Shown: positions 16,977 to 26,498 of the stretch, one piece after another
Numbering within the stretch: position 1 is the first letter of the stretch
Layout of the letters: each line of letters begins with the position of its first letter
DNA from: GCA-2733415 sp049614485
GTDB taxonomy: Bacteria > Bacteroidota > Bacteroidia > Flavobacteriales > Flavobacteriaceae
NCBI GenBank assembly: GCA_049614485.1
Contig: JBMZDR010000011.1
Span: forward strand, 1 to 64,000
DNA: 64,000 nucleotides
Direction of reading: 5' to 3'
Program-made: the position numbers and the translations under genes
Notes under the pieces: model-generated
Told to the model about the DNA's origin: nothing
Databases searched by the model: none
What the model saw: the letters and a program-made list of their open reading frames with translations, nothing else

Positions 16977-17034
16977 AGATCGCTAAATTAGTAAATCTAT
17001 TGATACAATAGAATAAGTTGTCTGATAAAAACGG

Positions 17035-17042
17035 TATTTTTG
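17035..17042 (+). promoter_or_regulatory. -7 element upstream of pafA-like gene
   Basis: TATTTTTG matches TAnnTTTG and lies 14 bp before the ATG at 17057, so the transcript would have a very short leader. No good TTTG -33 element was seen. Confidence 0.4.
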
Positions 17043-17056
17043 AAAAAAAATGAACA

Positions 17057-18694
17057 ATGAAAAATATAGCTGTTATTGTTTTTGTCTTGCTTACGTTAAG
17101 CTGTAAGTCTCAAAAAATAAGCTCTGATGAAGAGGTTGGTATGCCAAAATTAGTAATTGGTATTGTTGTAGATCAAATGAGGTACGATTATTTAACTCGG
17201 TTTAAAGCTAAGTACTCTGAACATGGCTTTAAGCGTTTAATGAATGAAGGGTATAATTGTAAAAACCATCATTTTAACTATGTACCTACCTACACAGGAC
17301 CGGGTCATGCCTCAGTATTTACAGGAACTTCTCCAATGAACCACGGTATAATATCTAACTATTGGTATGATAAATATACTGATACTTCTGTGTATTGCGC
17401 GTCTGACGCTACAGTTCAAGCAGTGGGTGTTGATACTGAAAAGGAAAAGATGTCGCCAAGACGATTAAAAACAACAACCATTGCTGATCAGTTACGATTG
17501 CATACACAAAACAGAAGCAAAGTTATTGGTGTGTCATTAAAAGATAGAGGGGCTATTTTGCCTGCTGGCCATTCTGCAAATGCCGCATATTGGTTTAGAG
17601 GAAAAGAAGACTGCAAGTTTATTACAAGCACATATTACAGAAATGATTTGCCTGAATGGGTTATAAATTTTAATAAAACAACACCATCATATTTAAAAGA
17701 ATGGGAAACGTTGTTGCCAATTAATACTTATACAGAAAGCGGTCCTGATAGCAATAGCTTTGAAGAGGCATTTAAAGGAAAAGCCACAACAGTTTTTCCT
17801 TATGATTTAAAAAACCTGTCTAAAAATAATGGAGGGTATGATATTTTAAAAGCTACACCATTTGGTAATGAAATGGTTACTGATTTTGCAATTGAAGCAG
17901 TAAAAAATGAAAAATTAGGCGCAGGTACGTATACAGATTTTTTAACAGTGAGTTATTCGTCTACTGATTATGTTGGGCATCAATTTGGTGTTAACTCTGT
18001 AGAAGTAGAGGATACTTATATTAGATTGGATAAAGATTTAGAGCGATTGTTTAATTATCTGGACAACCAGGTGGGAAAAGGAGCTTACACTGTTTTTCTA
18101 ACGGCAGATCATGGCGCTGTTAATGTGCCTAATTATTTAAAATCACAAAATATACCTGCAGGTTATTTTAATAAAAAAGCATTTAAAAAAAGGGTTGAGG
18201 AAGTTTTGAAGCAGAAGTTCAAGTTTAAAGATATAGTGAAAAATATTTCAAATAATCAGATTTTTTTAGATAGAGAATTGATAAATACTAATGGACTTGA
18301 CTTAGTAGCTATTCAAGAGTTTTTAGCACAAGAAATAGTATTGTTTAAACACATAGATAAAGCGTATTCAGCAAAAACATTATCTTCAACGCAATTTACG
18401 TCTGGAGTAGGGGCCTTAGTTCAAAATGGGTTTCACCAAAAGCACTCTGGTGATGTAGTGTTTGTGTTGGAGCCTGCTGTGATATCGTATCCTGAAAAAG
18501 GCTCAACTCACGGAAGTAGTTTTAGTTATGACACTCATGTGCCACTGTTGTTTTATGGCGCTGGTGTTAAAAAAGGTGAAACAATTGAAAAGACAGAAGT
18601 AATTGATATTGCACCTACCGTATCGGTGTTATTAGGAATTTCTTTCCCTAATGGTTGTACAGGAGAGCCTTTAAGAGGGCTTTTAGAACATTAG
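17057..18694 (+). CDS. pafA: PafA-like alkaline phosphatase, lipoprotein
   Basis: 545 aa, lipoprotein signal peptide MKNIAVIVFVLLTLSCKSQ. Residues known from PafA-type alkaline phosphatases line up almost by number: Thr80 nucleophile in YTGPGHAS, Asn101 in GIISNYWY, and Lys162/Arg164 in SLKDRGAILPAGH. Metal ligands are seen in VVDQMRYD (Asp), YSSTDYVGH and TADHGAV (Asp-His), with a last His near STHGSSFSYDTHVP. PafA hydrolyses phosphomonoesters in the periplasm and, unlike PhoA, is not strongly product-inhibited by phosphate. A single-gene unit closed by the terminator at 18704. Confidence 0.92.
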   Translation: MKNIAVIVFVLLTLSCKSQKISSDEEVGMPKLVIGIVVDQMRYDYLTRFKAKYSEHGFKRLMNEGYNCKNHHFNYVPTYTGPGHASVFTGTSPMNHGIISNYWYDKYTDTSVYCASDATVQAVGVDTEKEKMSPRRLKTTTIADQLRLHTQNRSKVIGVSLKDRGAILPAGHSANAAYWFRGKEDCKFITSTYYRNDLPEWVINFNKTTPSYLKEWETLLPINTYTESGPDSNSFEEAFKGKATTVFPYDLKNLSKNNGGYDILKATPFGNEMVTDFAIEAVKNEKLGAGTYTDFLTVSYSSTDYVGHQFGVNSVEVEDTYIRLDKDLERLFNYLDNQVGKGAYTVFLTADHGAVNVPNYLKSQNIPAGYFNKKAFKKRVEEVLKQKFKFKDIVKNISNNQIFLDRELINTNGLDLVAIQEFLAQEIVLFKHIDKAYSAKTLSSTQFTSGVGALVQNGFHQKHSGDVVFVLEPAVISYPEKGSTHGSSFSYDTHVPLLFYGAGVKKGETIEKTEVIDIAPTVSVLLGISFPNGCTGEPLRGLLEH

Positions 18695-18703
18695 AATATA
18701 TGT

Positions 18704-18732
18704 AAAAAAAAGCCGCTAACAGCGGCTTTTTT
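18704..18732. terminator. bidirectional terminator between convergent genes
   Basis: AAAAAAAAGCCGCT, AACA, AGCGGCTTTTTT: a G/C-rich stem with A's on the left and T's on the right, so it can end transcripts from both the + strand phosphatase and the - strand gene at 18737. Confidence 0.88.
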
Positions 18733-18736
18733 AGTG

Positions 18737-19402
18737 TTAATTTTCAAGTTTTTTTAATTGTTTTTCTTTCTGTTCTAGTAATTCTTTTTTAGAAATCATT
18801 TTTGCTTGATGAGCTTCATTCCTTTTTTCAATTTCTGAAATTCTGTCAAGTTTTTTAGCATACTCTTCTTCAGTAAGCTCTCCAGCTTCTTTTTGTTTTG
18901 TAATACGATCTTTTGCGTCAGCAATTCTTGATTCTGCATTTTTACTGCGTTGCTCAAAATATGCCAAACGCTCTTTTTTGTTTTCTATACTATGTTGTGC
19001 GGCATCTGCTTTTTTGTTTTTGTAAGAAACATGTTTTGTGTTTAATGTTTTTTTATGCTCTTTCATGTTTGTGTTCAGCGCCTTCATTTTTTCTTTTAAT
19101 TCAGGGTGCTTATCCATGTATTCCTTACGTTGTTCAGGTGTCATATTTTTCATGACCTCTTTATGCTCAGCTAGAATAGCTTTTTTGTCAGCTTTATACG
19201 CGTCTTTTAATTTGCGTTTAGTTTCTTTCAGCTCTTCTTTTTGAGCTTTCAACTCTTCCTTTTTTTGCATCATTTCATCTTTCTTTTGATGCATTTCTTT
19301 TTTGTGTTTTTTGTGCTCTTTTTTTAGGTTTTTTTCTTGAGCAAAACTCGTGTTTATTACTAGCGCTAATGCTAGGATAAAAAGTGATTTTATATGACTC
19401 AT
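18737..19402 (-). CDS. Lys/Glu-rich coiled-coil envelope protein
   Basis: 221 aa. N-terminal signal peptide (MSHIKSLFILALALVINTSFAQ), then almost entirely charged helix: long runs of K and E from about 25 to 85, a short break (MTPEQRKEYMDKHPELKEKM), and more helix to the end (KRNEAHQAKMISKKELLEQK). I do not recognise a family; the MTPEQR..K motif is reminiscent of CpxP/Spy-type periplasmic helical proteins, but the similarity is weak. It lies 11 bp after a 68-aa helical lipoprotein gene, presumably the same transcript. Confidence 0.75.
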   Translation of the reverse strand: MSHIKSLFILALALVINTSFAQEKNLKKEHKKHKKEMHQKKDEMMQKKEELKAQKEELKETKRKLKDAYKADKKAILAEHKEVMKNMTPEQRKEYMDKHPELKEKMKALNTNMKEHKKTLNTKHVSYKNKKADAAQHSIENKKERLAYFEQRSKNAESRIADAKDRITKQKEAGELTEEEYAKKLDRISEIEKRNEAHQAKMISKKELLEQKEKQLKKLEN

Positions 19403-19413
19403 GGTGGCTATTG

Positions 19414-19620
19414 TTATAGGTTTTCTAATTCTTTTAATTCGTTTTCAATTGCGTTAGCTTCTTTCTCAACATCGTCAACAACGTTTTCGATATCGTTTTC
19501 TACAGCTTCAATTTGTTGTGTTACTTCTAATTCTTTCTTTTTTTCAGCCTCTGCTTTTTTATCGGTGCAAGACATCAAAAATAAGGGTAGTGCTGCTAGT
19601 AAAATGAGTGTTCGTTTCAT
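19414..19620 (-). CDS. small helical lipoprotein, Lpp-sized
   Basis: 68 aa. Lipobox LFLMSC with Cys18, followed by TDKKAEAEKKKELE and a heptad-like acidic helix to the end (IENELKELENL). Size and layout recall the murein lipoprotein Lpp, but there is no C-terminal Lys for peptidoglycan linkage, so homology is not claimed. It is the upstream partner of the coiled-coil protein at 18737. Confidence 0.75.
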   Translation of the reverse strand: MKRTLILLAALPLFLMSCTDKKAEAEKKKELEVTQQIEAVENDIENVVDDVEKEANAIENELKELENL

Positions 19621-19746
19621 AAAAAATTATATATTAGTTGGTTTATAAAATACCCCTTTTTTTCGACTTTTCAAAATAGGAACACGTATTAGAGGGGTTT
19701 TTGTTGTAGTAATAAAAACGTGTAGATAAATTAAATGCTTGTTTTG

Positions 19747-20595
19747 TTAGCTTAATTTACGCCATATGCCTTTCCAGCGTAATGCTTTAATGAATTTAGC
19801 TTCTTCTTTTGTAACAAGTTTTTGCATCTTATTACTTGAGGCTTTGTAATAGCCCTTCAAATAGTCGATTGAAAGTAAAGGTTGTTTTTTTAAAATAGCT
19901 AATTTAATACTTGCTATGCATGTTAGTATTGCTCCGTAACCAAGTTTGTAAAAAGCCTCACCTTGTTTGTATCGTGCTGTTTTGTTGTATGTTTTTCCTG
20001 TAGGTTTTAAATGTTTGACGATTAGCGTCTGGTCTGTTTTAATTTTCCAGTTGTGGTATTGCGCTAATAGTTCATCAAGGGTATCCCAACCCATTGATGG
20101 TTTCAGTTTACCGATGTCTAAAAAACATTGTTTTCTATAGGCTTTAAAAGCGCCGCGAATATGGTCTTTATTAGTCAGGTTTTCTAAAATCCATTGTCCT
20201 CTTTTTTCAATGTAAGCAAAACCACCTACCATTCCGATGCTAGAGTCGGATTTGAAATGCTCGGTTATACGTTCAAAATAATTGTTTGGAAGTATAATAT
20301 CGGCATCCAGCTTTACAATAATATCATAATCATCATCCAACAATTCATAACCTTTGTAAAACGCATTAATAACCTTGCTTCCGGGTAAGTGTGTGTTGTT
20401 GGATAGAGATGTAGTTTGCTTTATATATGAATATTTTGAGGTGTAATTTTCAATTATGATAGAGGTGTTGTCAGTAGAATTGTCATTTACGACTATAACT
20501 TTTTTAGGAAGTACCGTTTGAGAAACAATGCTATCTAAAGTTAAGCTTATGTACTTATCTTCATTATGTGCAGGTATGACAATGTAATAATTCAA
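19747..20595 (-). CDS. family 2 glycosyltransferase
   Basis: 282 aa. GT-A fold: YIVIPAHNEDKYISLTLDSI near the start, VVNDNSTDNT, and the metal-binding DAD in VKLDADIILPNNYF. The acceptor-side region WDTLDELLAQYHNW is characteristic of inverting GT2 enzymes. No transmembrane helix is obvious. It transfers a sugar from a nucleotide donor to an unknown acceptor, probably in surface glycan synthesis. It follows a 93-codon ORF by 3 bp and a methyltransferase gene, likely one transcript. Confidence 0.9.
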   Translation of the reverse strand: MNYYIVIPAHNEDKYISLTLDSIVSQTVLPKKVIVVNDNSTDNTSIIIENYTSKYSYIKQTTSLSNNTHLPGSKVINAFYKGYELLDDDYDIIVKLDADIILPNNYFERITEHFKSDSSIGMVGGFAYIEKRGQWILENLTNKDHIRGAFKAYRKQCFLDIGKLKPSMGWDTLDELLAQYHNWKIKTDQTLIVKHLKPTGKTYNKTARYKQGEAFYKLGYGAILTCIASIKLAILKKQPLLSIDYLKGYYKASSNKMQKLVTKEEAKFIKALRWKGIWRKLS

Positions 20596-20598
20596 GAG

Positions 20599-20880
20599 CT
20601 ATATTGTTGTTTTTTCTCCAAGATACGAATTAGCTTTTGTAGTCAAATTCTCATCAGTTCTTTGTCTTTTTTTAATTTGATCTACAAAAGTTAAACCATA
20701 AATAGGGTTTAATTGTTTGGTTGTATTCATGGTTGAGCTACAAGGTTTGAACAGTAAATTAGTTTCGAATACACCTTGTATAGACAGCTCGTTACGGTAA
20801 GCTAAGCCGTGAACTTGTCTGCTACATACTATTGTTGCAGATCTAGTTATTGGTGAGGAAGATATCTTAGCGTAGTCCAT
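20599..20880 (-). CDS. small hypothetical protein, 93 aa
   Basis: ORF between the methyltransferase and glycosyltransferase genes, leaving gaps of 34 and 3 bp. No signal peptide, membrane helix or domain that I recognise; it has three Cys (IVCSRQVHGL, FKPCSSTM) and is Thr/Ser-rich. Codon choice contains more C-ending codons than its neighbours, which weakens the coding call. The close fit between flanking genes supports it. Confidence 0.5.
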   Translation of the reverse strand: MDYAKISSSPITRSATIVCSRQVHGLAYRNELSIQGVFETNLLFKPCSSTMNTTKQLNPIYGLTFVDQIKKRQRTDENLTTKANSYLGEKTTI

Positions 20881-20914
20881 TAAAAAATGAATGTTTTATT
20901 TACAAGATGTGTTG

Positions 20915-21439
20915 TTAACGTATTCGTTCGGCATAGATCATATAATATCTAGGAGTAAATGTTCTGAGTAGTGGTCTAAACCCGATTTTTTTTACGGGAT
21001 TTGTAAATTTCTCACGTGCAACAATTTGCCACCCAGCTTTTTCCAATAACCAATCAAATTGCCAATCTTCAAATTCATGATAATGCCTGTCCCATTTATC
21101 AGTTTTACTTCTATAAGCAGGAGAAAACCATAAGCGTAAAGGTATTGAGGCTACCAATTGATTTCCTTTTAAATTTTTTAATATTTCTAAAGGGGCTAAT
21201 AAATGCTCGAAGATTTCAAAGGCTGTAGTAGCGGTATAACTTGCGTTGTGTAATGTGTTATGATTTGTATCTAAGTCTTCTCCAGTTGTGTTTTTAACAT
21301 TAAACCCGCGTTCTTTCATTATTTTAGAAAAAGGGTTTTCAACTCCCAAATCTAAAATGTCGGTGTCTTTAGAAATGTGTTTTTCTAAAAATTCTATGGT
21401 ATGTTTATAACGTTTGTTAGGAAATGTGTTTTCGTACAT
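20915..21439 (-). CDS. class I SAM-dependent methyltransferase
   Basis: 174 aa. Motif I position holds DILDLGVENPFSK, with the usual Gly-x-Gly-x-Gly replaced by Gly-x-x-Asn-Pro. An EFE/EIFEHLLAPLEILKNL stretch (like the FEHxxxPxxxL of the methyltransferase-11 family) follows, then strands with SIPLRLWF. The C-terminus (HYHEFEDWQFDWLLEKAGW) is typical of this family. The degenerate glycine loop is notable but does occur in the family. Probably modifies a glycan or lipid intermediate; neighbours encode a glycosyltransferase. Confidence 0.8.
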   Translation of the reverse strand: MYENTFPNKRYKHTIEFLEKHISKDTDILDLGVENPFSKIMKERGFNVKNTTGEDLDTNHNTLHNASYTATTAFEIFEHLLAPLEILKNLKGNQLVASIPLRLWFSPAYRSKTDKWDRHYHEFEDWQFDWLLEKAGWQIVAREKFTNPVKKIGFRPLLRTFTPRYYMIYAERIR

Positions 21440-21506
21440 AAAATCAAAATTACTCTTTTTTCATTTAATTAAGAGGTTGCGTTCTATAAACTTAATTTGT
21501 TGTAAA

Positions 21507-22289
21507 TTATTTAGAAATGCTATCAAAAGATGTTTTAATACCTTTGATTAAAGCAGAGCTAAACCCTTGGTGTTCCATTTCGTTTAAGCCTGCTATTGTG
21601 CAGCCTTTTGGAGTTGTTACTTTGTCAATTTCTGCTTCAGGGTGATTGTTTTTTTGCAATAATAGTTCACTAGCTCCTTTAACGGTTTGAGTTGCTATTT
21701 GAGTTGCGGTTTGTGCATCAAAACCTATTTCAATACCTCCTTGAATCATACCGCGCATAAAACGCAATACGTAAGCAATACCACAAGCACCTAAAACGGT
21801 TGCCGCATCCATCAATGTTTCGTTAATTTCAATGGTTTCTCCTAAAGAGTTGAAAATTGTGGTAACTACAGACATGTCTTCATGAGTTGCATTGTTGCTC
21901 GTTAAACAAGTCATAGATTCGTTTACAGATGCTGCTGTATTCGGCATAGCTCGAATAATAGCTGGCGCGTTTTTCAATTGCTCTTCAATTTGAGCTATAG
22001 AATAATCACTTACAACAGAAACAATTATTTTATCTGCTGTAATTACCGGATTTATGCTTTGTAAGACTTCGGTTATTTTATATGGCTTTACAGCAATTAT
22101 TATGACTTGGGCATTTTTTGCGGCTTTAACATTGTTGTTATCTACCTGAATACCTTGGTCTTTTAAATCAGCTAAAAGTTCTATTTTATTACGTGTTACC
22201 GTAATGTTATTGGCTTCAAACTTATGTTCCAATAATCCTTGCGCGATAGATTTACCTAAATTTCCGCCGCCAATAATTGCAATTTTCAT
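21507..22289 (-). CDS. proC: pyrroline-5-carboxylate reductase
   Basis: 260 aa starting at the ATG at 22289 (MKIAIIGGGNLGKSIAQGLL); the 12 in-frame codons before it do not fit the family. Rossmann fold at the N-terminus, VIIAVKPYKI, the family run IIRAMPNTAASVNESMTCL, and a C-terminal dimerisation domain (VTTPKGCTIAGLNEME). It makes proline from pyrroline-5-carboxylate with NAD(P)H. Separate from other proline genes. Confidence 0.92.
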   Translation of the reverse strand: MKIAIIGGGNLGKSIAQGLLEHKFEANNITVTRNKIELLADLKDQGIQVDNNNVKAAKNAQVIIIAVKPYKITEVLQSINPVITADKIIVSVVSDYSIAQIEEQLKNAPAIIRAMPNTAASVNESMTCLTSNNATHEDMSVVTTIFNSLGETIEINETLMDAATVLGACGIAYVLRFMRGMIQGGIEIGFDAQTATQIATQTVKGASELLLQKNNHPEAEIDKVTTPKGCTIAGLNEMEHQGFSSALIKGIKTSFDSISK

Positions 22290-22361
22290 TTTTCGTTTGT
22301 TATTGAATGTATAACAAAGAAACATTAAATAATTATATCAGCGTGTGATTTAAATGAAGAA

Positions 22362-23420
22362 TTAGTATTGGTAAACAAAGGCATTAATATTCATGCCGGC
22401 ACCCACACTAGCAAATAATATAACATCTCCTTTATTTAGTTTATGATTTTTAAAGTTTTCTTTTAATACAATGTCGTATAGCGTAGGAATGGTGGCTACT
22501 GAGCTATTTCCAAATTCATTTATACACATAGGCATAATGTCTTTTGGAGTGTCTAAATCATACAGCTTGTAAAATCGTTCTACAATAGCTTCATCCATTT
22601 TTTCATTAGCTTGATGAATAAAAATTTTCTTCAAGTCTTTTATGTCGATGCAACTTTTATCAAGGCAAGATTTCATAGCCAGTGGCACGTTTGTTAATGC
22701 AAACTCATAAATTTTACGTCCTTTCATTTTGATAAACCTAGTCCCAGAATGATCTTGCAGATTGTAACTCTCACCAAAGTTAATATAATCAGCTTCGTCT
22801 AGTGTGTAACTGGCAGCCTCGTGAGAGAGTATGCCTCTTTCGTTTTCTGAAATTTCTAAAATTGTTGCACCAGCTCCATCTGAATAAATCATAGAGTCTC
22901 TATCAGAATGGTCAACAACTCTCGATAGAGTTTCAGCACCAATAACCAAACATTTTTTAGCCATACCGGCTTTCATGAATCCTTGGGCATGAATCATGCC
23001 TTGTACCCAACCAGGGCAACCAAATAATAAATCATAAGCCACACAATTTGGGTTTTTAATCCCTAATTTATGTTTAATTCTAGAGCCCATACTAGGTACG
23101 GTGTCACATTGTATGTTTCCGTGTTTTACATCACCATAGTTACTAGCAACAATAATATAGTCTAATTCTTCAGGGTTTATTTTTGCGTCAGAGATTGCTT
23201 TTTCAGCAGCATAAAAACCTAAGTCGGAAGTGTTGTGATTACTATTTGCATAGCGTCTTTCTTCAATACCAGTGATCGCTTTAAATTTTTTAATGATGAT
23301 GTTATTAGCTTGTTTAAAAGCTGATCCATCTTCATTTAAAAACTGATGTTGATTAAAATCGGCATTCTTCTTGACTACATTTGGAATGTACGATCCTGTT
23401 CCGGTTATTTTGATATGCAT
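22362..23420 (-). CDS. 3-oxoacyl-ACP synthase III (FabH-like) family protein
   Basis: 352 aa from the ATG at 23420. Thiolase fold with the KAS III triad: Cys135 (DLLFGCPGWVQGM), His in FIHQANEKMDEA and Asn in EFGNSSVATIPTLY. The N-terminal MHIKITGTGSYIP fits. FabH makes acetoacetyl-ACP; this paralog has a longer N-terminal region (KKNADFNQHQF) and could instead act in a specialised lipid or polyketide pathway. Single gene; the 142-bp gap before it holds nothing else. Confidence 0.85.
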   Translation of the reverse strand: MHIKITGTGSYIPNVVKKNADFNQHQFLNEDGSAFKQANNIIIKKFKAITGIEERRYANSNHNTSDLGFYAAEKAISDAKINPEELDYIIVASNYGDVKHGNIQCDTVPSMGSRIKHKLGIKNPNCVAYDLLFGCPGWVQGMIHAQGFMKAGMAKKCLVIGAETLSRVVDHSDRDSMIYSDGAGATILEISENERGILSHEAASYTLDEADYINFGESYNLQDHSGTRFIKMKGRKIYEFALTNVPLAMKSCLDKSCIDIKDLKKIFIHQANEKMDEAIVERFYKLYDLDTPKDIMPMCINEFGNSSVATIPTLYDIVLKENFKNHKLNKGDVILFASVGAGMNINAFVYQY

Positions 23421-23539
23421 ATACTTCTCTAAAAAATTGAGGTACAAGTTACTTAATATATATGGAGTATGTCTTTGTTTAGTGGTATAAAGCCATATTT
23501 TTATGATATTAACAGTTTATGAAGTATATAAAAATGAAA

Positions 23540-23575
23540 AAAGACCTCATAATAGCTTTAAATTATGAGGTCTTT
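23540..23575 (-). terminator. terminator after gcvP
   Basis: A perfect 14-bp stem (AAAGACCTCATAAT with ATTATGAGGTCTTT) with an 8-nt loop. Read on the - strand it is followed by TTTTTTCATTTTT. It closes the gcvP gene, which stops at 23602. Confidence 0.88.
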
Positions 23576-23601
23576 AATTATGAATATATTTGTAACGTTA
23601 T

Positions 23602-26445
23602 TTACGCATAGGCTTCAATGCCAATACAGCTACAAATTAAATTTCTATCGCCATAAGCGTCGTCTACTCTTCGTACTGTAGGCCAGAATTTATTTTCTGC
23701 AATATACTCTAGAGGAAATGCTGCTTGCTTTCTTGAATATGGTAAATTCCATTCATCGGCAGTTAACATCGCTTGAGTATGTGGTGCATTTTTTAAAGGG
23801 TTGTTAGGGTTGTCTGTTGTTGCTTCTGCAATTTCTTTTCTAATAGAAATTAATGCATCACAAAAACGATCTAATTCTGCTAGATTTTCTGATTCGGTTG
23901 GTTCAATCATGATTGTTCCTGCCACTGGGAAAGAAACCGTTGGTGCATGAAAACCATAGTCCATTAATCGTTTTGCGATATCTCCAGCTTCAATTCCGTT
24001 TTGTTTGTAAGCTCTACAATCAATAATCATTTCATGAGCAGCACGTCCCATTTCACCAGTATATAATGTATCAAAATGACCACTTAAACGTTCTTTGATG
24101 TAGTTGGCGTTCAATATAGCGTTGATGGTTGAGTTTTTCAATCCATTAGGGCCTAACATAGTAATATAACCGTAAGAGATTAAACAGGCTAGTGCTGACC
24201 CCCAAGGAGCAGCAGAAATAGCAGTAATTGCTTGGTCACCTCCAGTAGTAATTATTGGATTAGTAGGTAAGAATGGTACAAGCTGTGGAGCTACACAAAT
24301 AGGTCCTACTCCAGGTCCTCCACCGCCGTGAGGTATAGCAAATGTTTTATGTAGGTTTAAGTGGCAAACATCCGCACCAATGGTTGCAGGGTTAGTTAGT
24401 CCAACCTGTGCATTCATGTTGGCGCCGTCCATATAAACTTGTCCGCCGTTATCATGAATAATTTTTGTGATTTCACAAATTGCTTTTTCAAATACACCAT
24501 GCGTAGATGGGTAAGTTACCATTAAGGCTGAAAGGTTGTCTTTGTGTAAAATTGCTTTTTCGCGTAAATCTTCTACATCAATATTTCCTTTGTCATCTGT
24601 TTTGGTCACAACTACTTTCATACCAGCCATGACTGCTGAAGCAGGGTTGGTACCGTGTGCAGAAGAAGGAATTAAGCAGATGTTTCTATTATGATCATTT
24701 CTTGATTCGTGGTATGCTCTAATAACCATTAACCCTGCTAACTCTCCTTGTGCACCTGAGTTTGGTTGTAATGATGTACCTGCAAAACCAGTAATGACAT
24801 TTAATTGGTGTTCTAAGTTCTTTAAAACCTCTTGATAGCCTTGTGCTTGTTCTAAAGGAACAAATGGGTGAATGTTTCCCCAGTTCGGGTTACTTAAAGG
24901 CAGCATTTCTGAAGCAGCATTTAGCTTCATAGTGCATGATCCTAAAGAAATCATTGAGTGATTTAAAGATAAATCCTTACGCTCTAATTTCTTAATATAA
25001 CGCATCATTTCAGTTTCTGAATGGTACGTGTTAAAGACCTCATTGTCTAAAAAAGAGGTATTTCTTAATAAGTTAGTTGCAATAACATCTGCATTAGTAA
25101 ATTCAGTAATTGTTGTTGGGTTAATATTTAAAGCAGTTGTAAATACGTCAATAATCGCATTGATGTCTGCAATACTAATTGTTTCATTTAATGAAATAGA
25201 AATAGTATTCGCGTCAATATAATTGAAGTTGATTTGCGCTGCTTCAGCTATCGGTTTAATTTTATCAGCAGGCGCTTTTAGGTTTATGGTGTCAAAAAAT
25301 GATGTGTTTGTTTGTTCAATACCTAAACTTGTTAATGCATTTGCTAAAGTTGCTGTAGCATGATGCACTTTATTTGCAATGTATTGTAAACCTTCCTTCC
25401 CATGAAATACAGCATACATACCTGCCATTACAGCCAATAATACTTGTGCAGTACAGATATTTGATGTTGCTTTTTCGCGTTTAATGTGTTGTTCACGAGT
25501 TTGCAATGCCATACGTAAGGCGCGTCCACCATCTTTGTCTTGTGTTACTCCAATAATACGCCCAGGAATACTTCGTTTGTATTTTTCTTTTGTTGCAAAA
25601 TATCCAGCGTGTGGGCCACCGTATCCTAATGGAATACCAAAACGTTGGGTTGTACCAACAACAACATCGGCTCCAAATTCACCAGGTGCTTGTAGTTTTA
25701 CTAATGATAAAATATCTGCCGCTACGGCAACTTTAATATTGTTCGCATTAGCATTTTCAACAAAGCCTTTATAGTCATGTATTTGTCCGTGTTTTCCAGG
25801 ATATTGTAATAAAGCTCCAAAAAAGTCTTCTGAGAAACTAAACTCGTCATGGTTTCCAACAACTAACTCAATTCCGATTGGTGTAGCTCTTGTTTGTAAA
25901 ACAGATAATGTTTGTGGTAAGATATCTTCAGAAACAAAAAACTTACAAACATTAGCTTTTTTCTGTGCACGTTCACGCACGTCAAACAATAATGCCATAG
26001 CTTCTGCAGCTGCCGTACCTTCGTCTAGTAGTGAAGCGTTAGCTAATTCCATTCCTGTTAAATCAACTACCATTGTTTGGTAGTTTAACAAGGCTTCTAG
26101 TCTTCCTTGCGCAATTTCTGCTTGGTAAGGAGTGTAGGCTGTATACCAACCTGGGTTTTCCAAAATATTACGTTGAATAACACTTGGTACAACGGCTTCA
26201 TGATAGCCCAAGCCAATATAGGTTTTAAAGACGCTATTTTTAGTTGATAATTTTTGGATATGATTTAAGTATTCATATTCACTTAATGCAGGAGGTAAAT
26301 CTAAATCATTTTTTAAACGAATATCGTCTGGAATTGTTTCGTAAACTAATTGGTCTAAGCTATCTACACCAATAGTTTTTAAAATTGTTTCACGGTCCTT
26401 TATGCTAGGGCCAATATGTCTTAATTGAAATGAATCTGTTTTCAT
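23602..26445 (-). CDS. gcvP: glycine dehydrogenase (decarboxylating), P protein
   Basis: 947 aa, full-length homodimer type. Pyridoxal phosphate Lys is in HLNLHKTFAIPHGGGGPG. The N-terminal half has the GTAAAEAMALLF run and the C-terminal half begins with the internal repeat of the aminotransferase fold (SMISLGSCTMKLNA). It decarboxylates glycine and transfers aminomethyl to the lipoyl H protein; no gcvH or gcvT lies here, common for unlinked gcvP in Bacteroidota. A promoter box is at 26491. Confidence 0.96.
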   Translation of the reverse strand: MKTDSFQLRHIGPSIKDRETILKTIGVDSLDQLVYETIPDDIRLKNDLDLPPALSEYEYLNHIQKLSTKNSVFKTYIGLGYHEAVVPSVIQRNILENPGWYTAYTPYQAEIAQGRLEALLNYQTMVVDLTGMELANASLLDEGTAAAEAMALLFDVRERAQKKANVCKFFVSEDILPQTLSVLQTRATPIGIELVVGNHDEFSFSEDFFGALLQYPGKHGQIHDYKGFVENANANNIKVAVAADILSLVKLQAPGEFGADVVVGTTQRFGIPLGYGGPHAGYFATKEKYKRSIPGRIIGVTQDKDGGRALRMALQTREQHIKREKATSNICTAQVLLAVMAGMYAVFHGKEGLQYIANKVHHATATLANALTSLGIEQTNTSFFDTINLKAPADKIKPIAEAAQINFNYIDANTISISLNETISIADINAIIDVFTTALNINPTTITEFTNADVIATNLLRNTSFLDNEVFNTYHSETEMMRYIKKLERKDLSLNHSMISLGSCTMKLNAASEMLPLSNPNWGNIHPFVPLEQAQGYQEVLKNLEHQLNVITGFAGTSLQPNSGAQGELAGLMVIRAYHESRNDHNRNICLIPSSAHGTNPASAVMAGMKVVVTKTDDKGNIDVEDLREKAILHKDNLSALMVTYPSTHGVFEKAICEITKIIHDNGGQVYMDGANMNAQVGLTNPATIGADVCHLNLHKTFAIPHGGGGPGVGPICVAPQLVPFLPTNPIITTGGDQAITAISAAPWGSALACLISYGYITMLGPNGLKNSTINAILNANYIKERLSGHFDTLYTGEMGRAAHEMIIDCRAYKQNGIEAGDIAKRLMDYGFHAPTVSFPVAGTIMIEPTESENLAELDRFCDALISIRKEIAEATTDNPNNPLKNAPHTQAMLTADEWNLPYSRKQAAFPLEYIAENKFWPTVRRVDDAYGDRNLICSCIGIEAYA

Positions 26446-26490
26446 TGTTAATTATGTTGCGTTGTGTTATTTAACAAAAATAAATGATGG

Positions 26491-26498
26491 CAAAAGTA
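26491..26498 (-). promoter_or_regulatory. -7 promoter element of gcvP
   Basis: On the - strand TACTTTTG (26498 to 26491) matches TAnnTTTG, 46 bp before the gcvP ATG. The short leader leaves no room for a glycine riboswitch. Confidence 0.5.
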
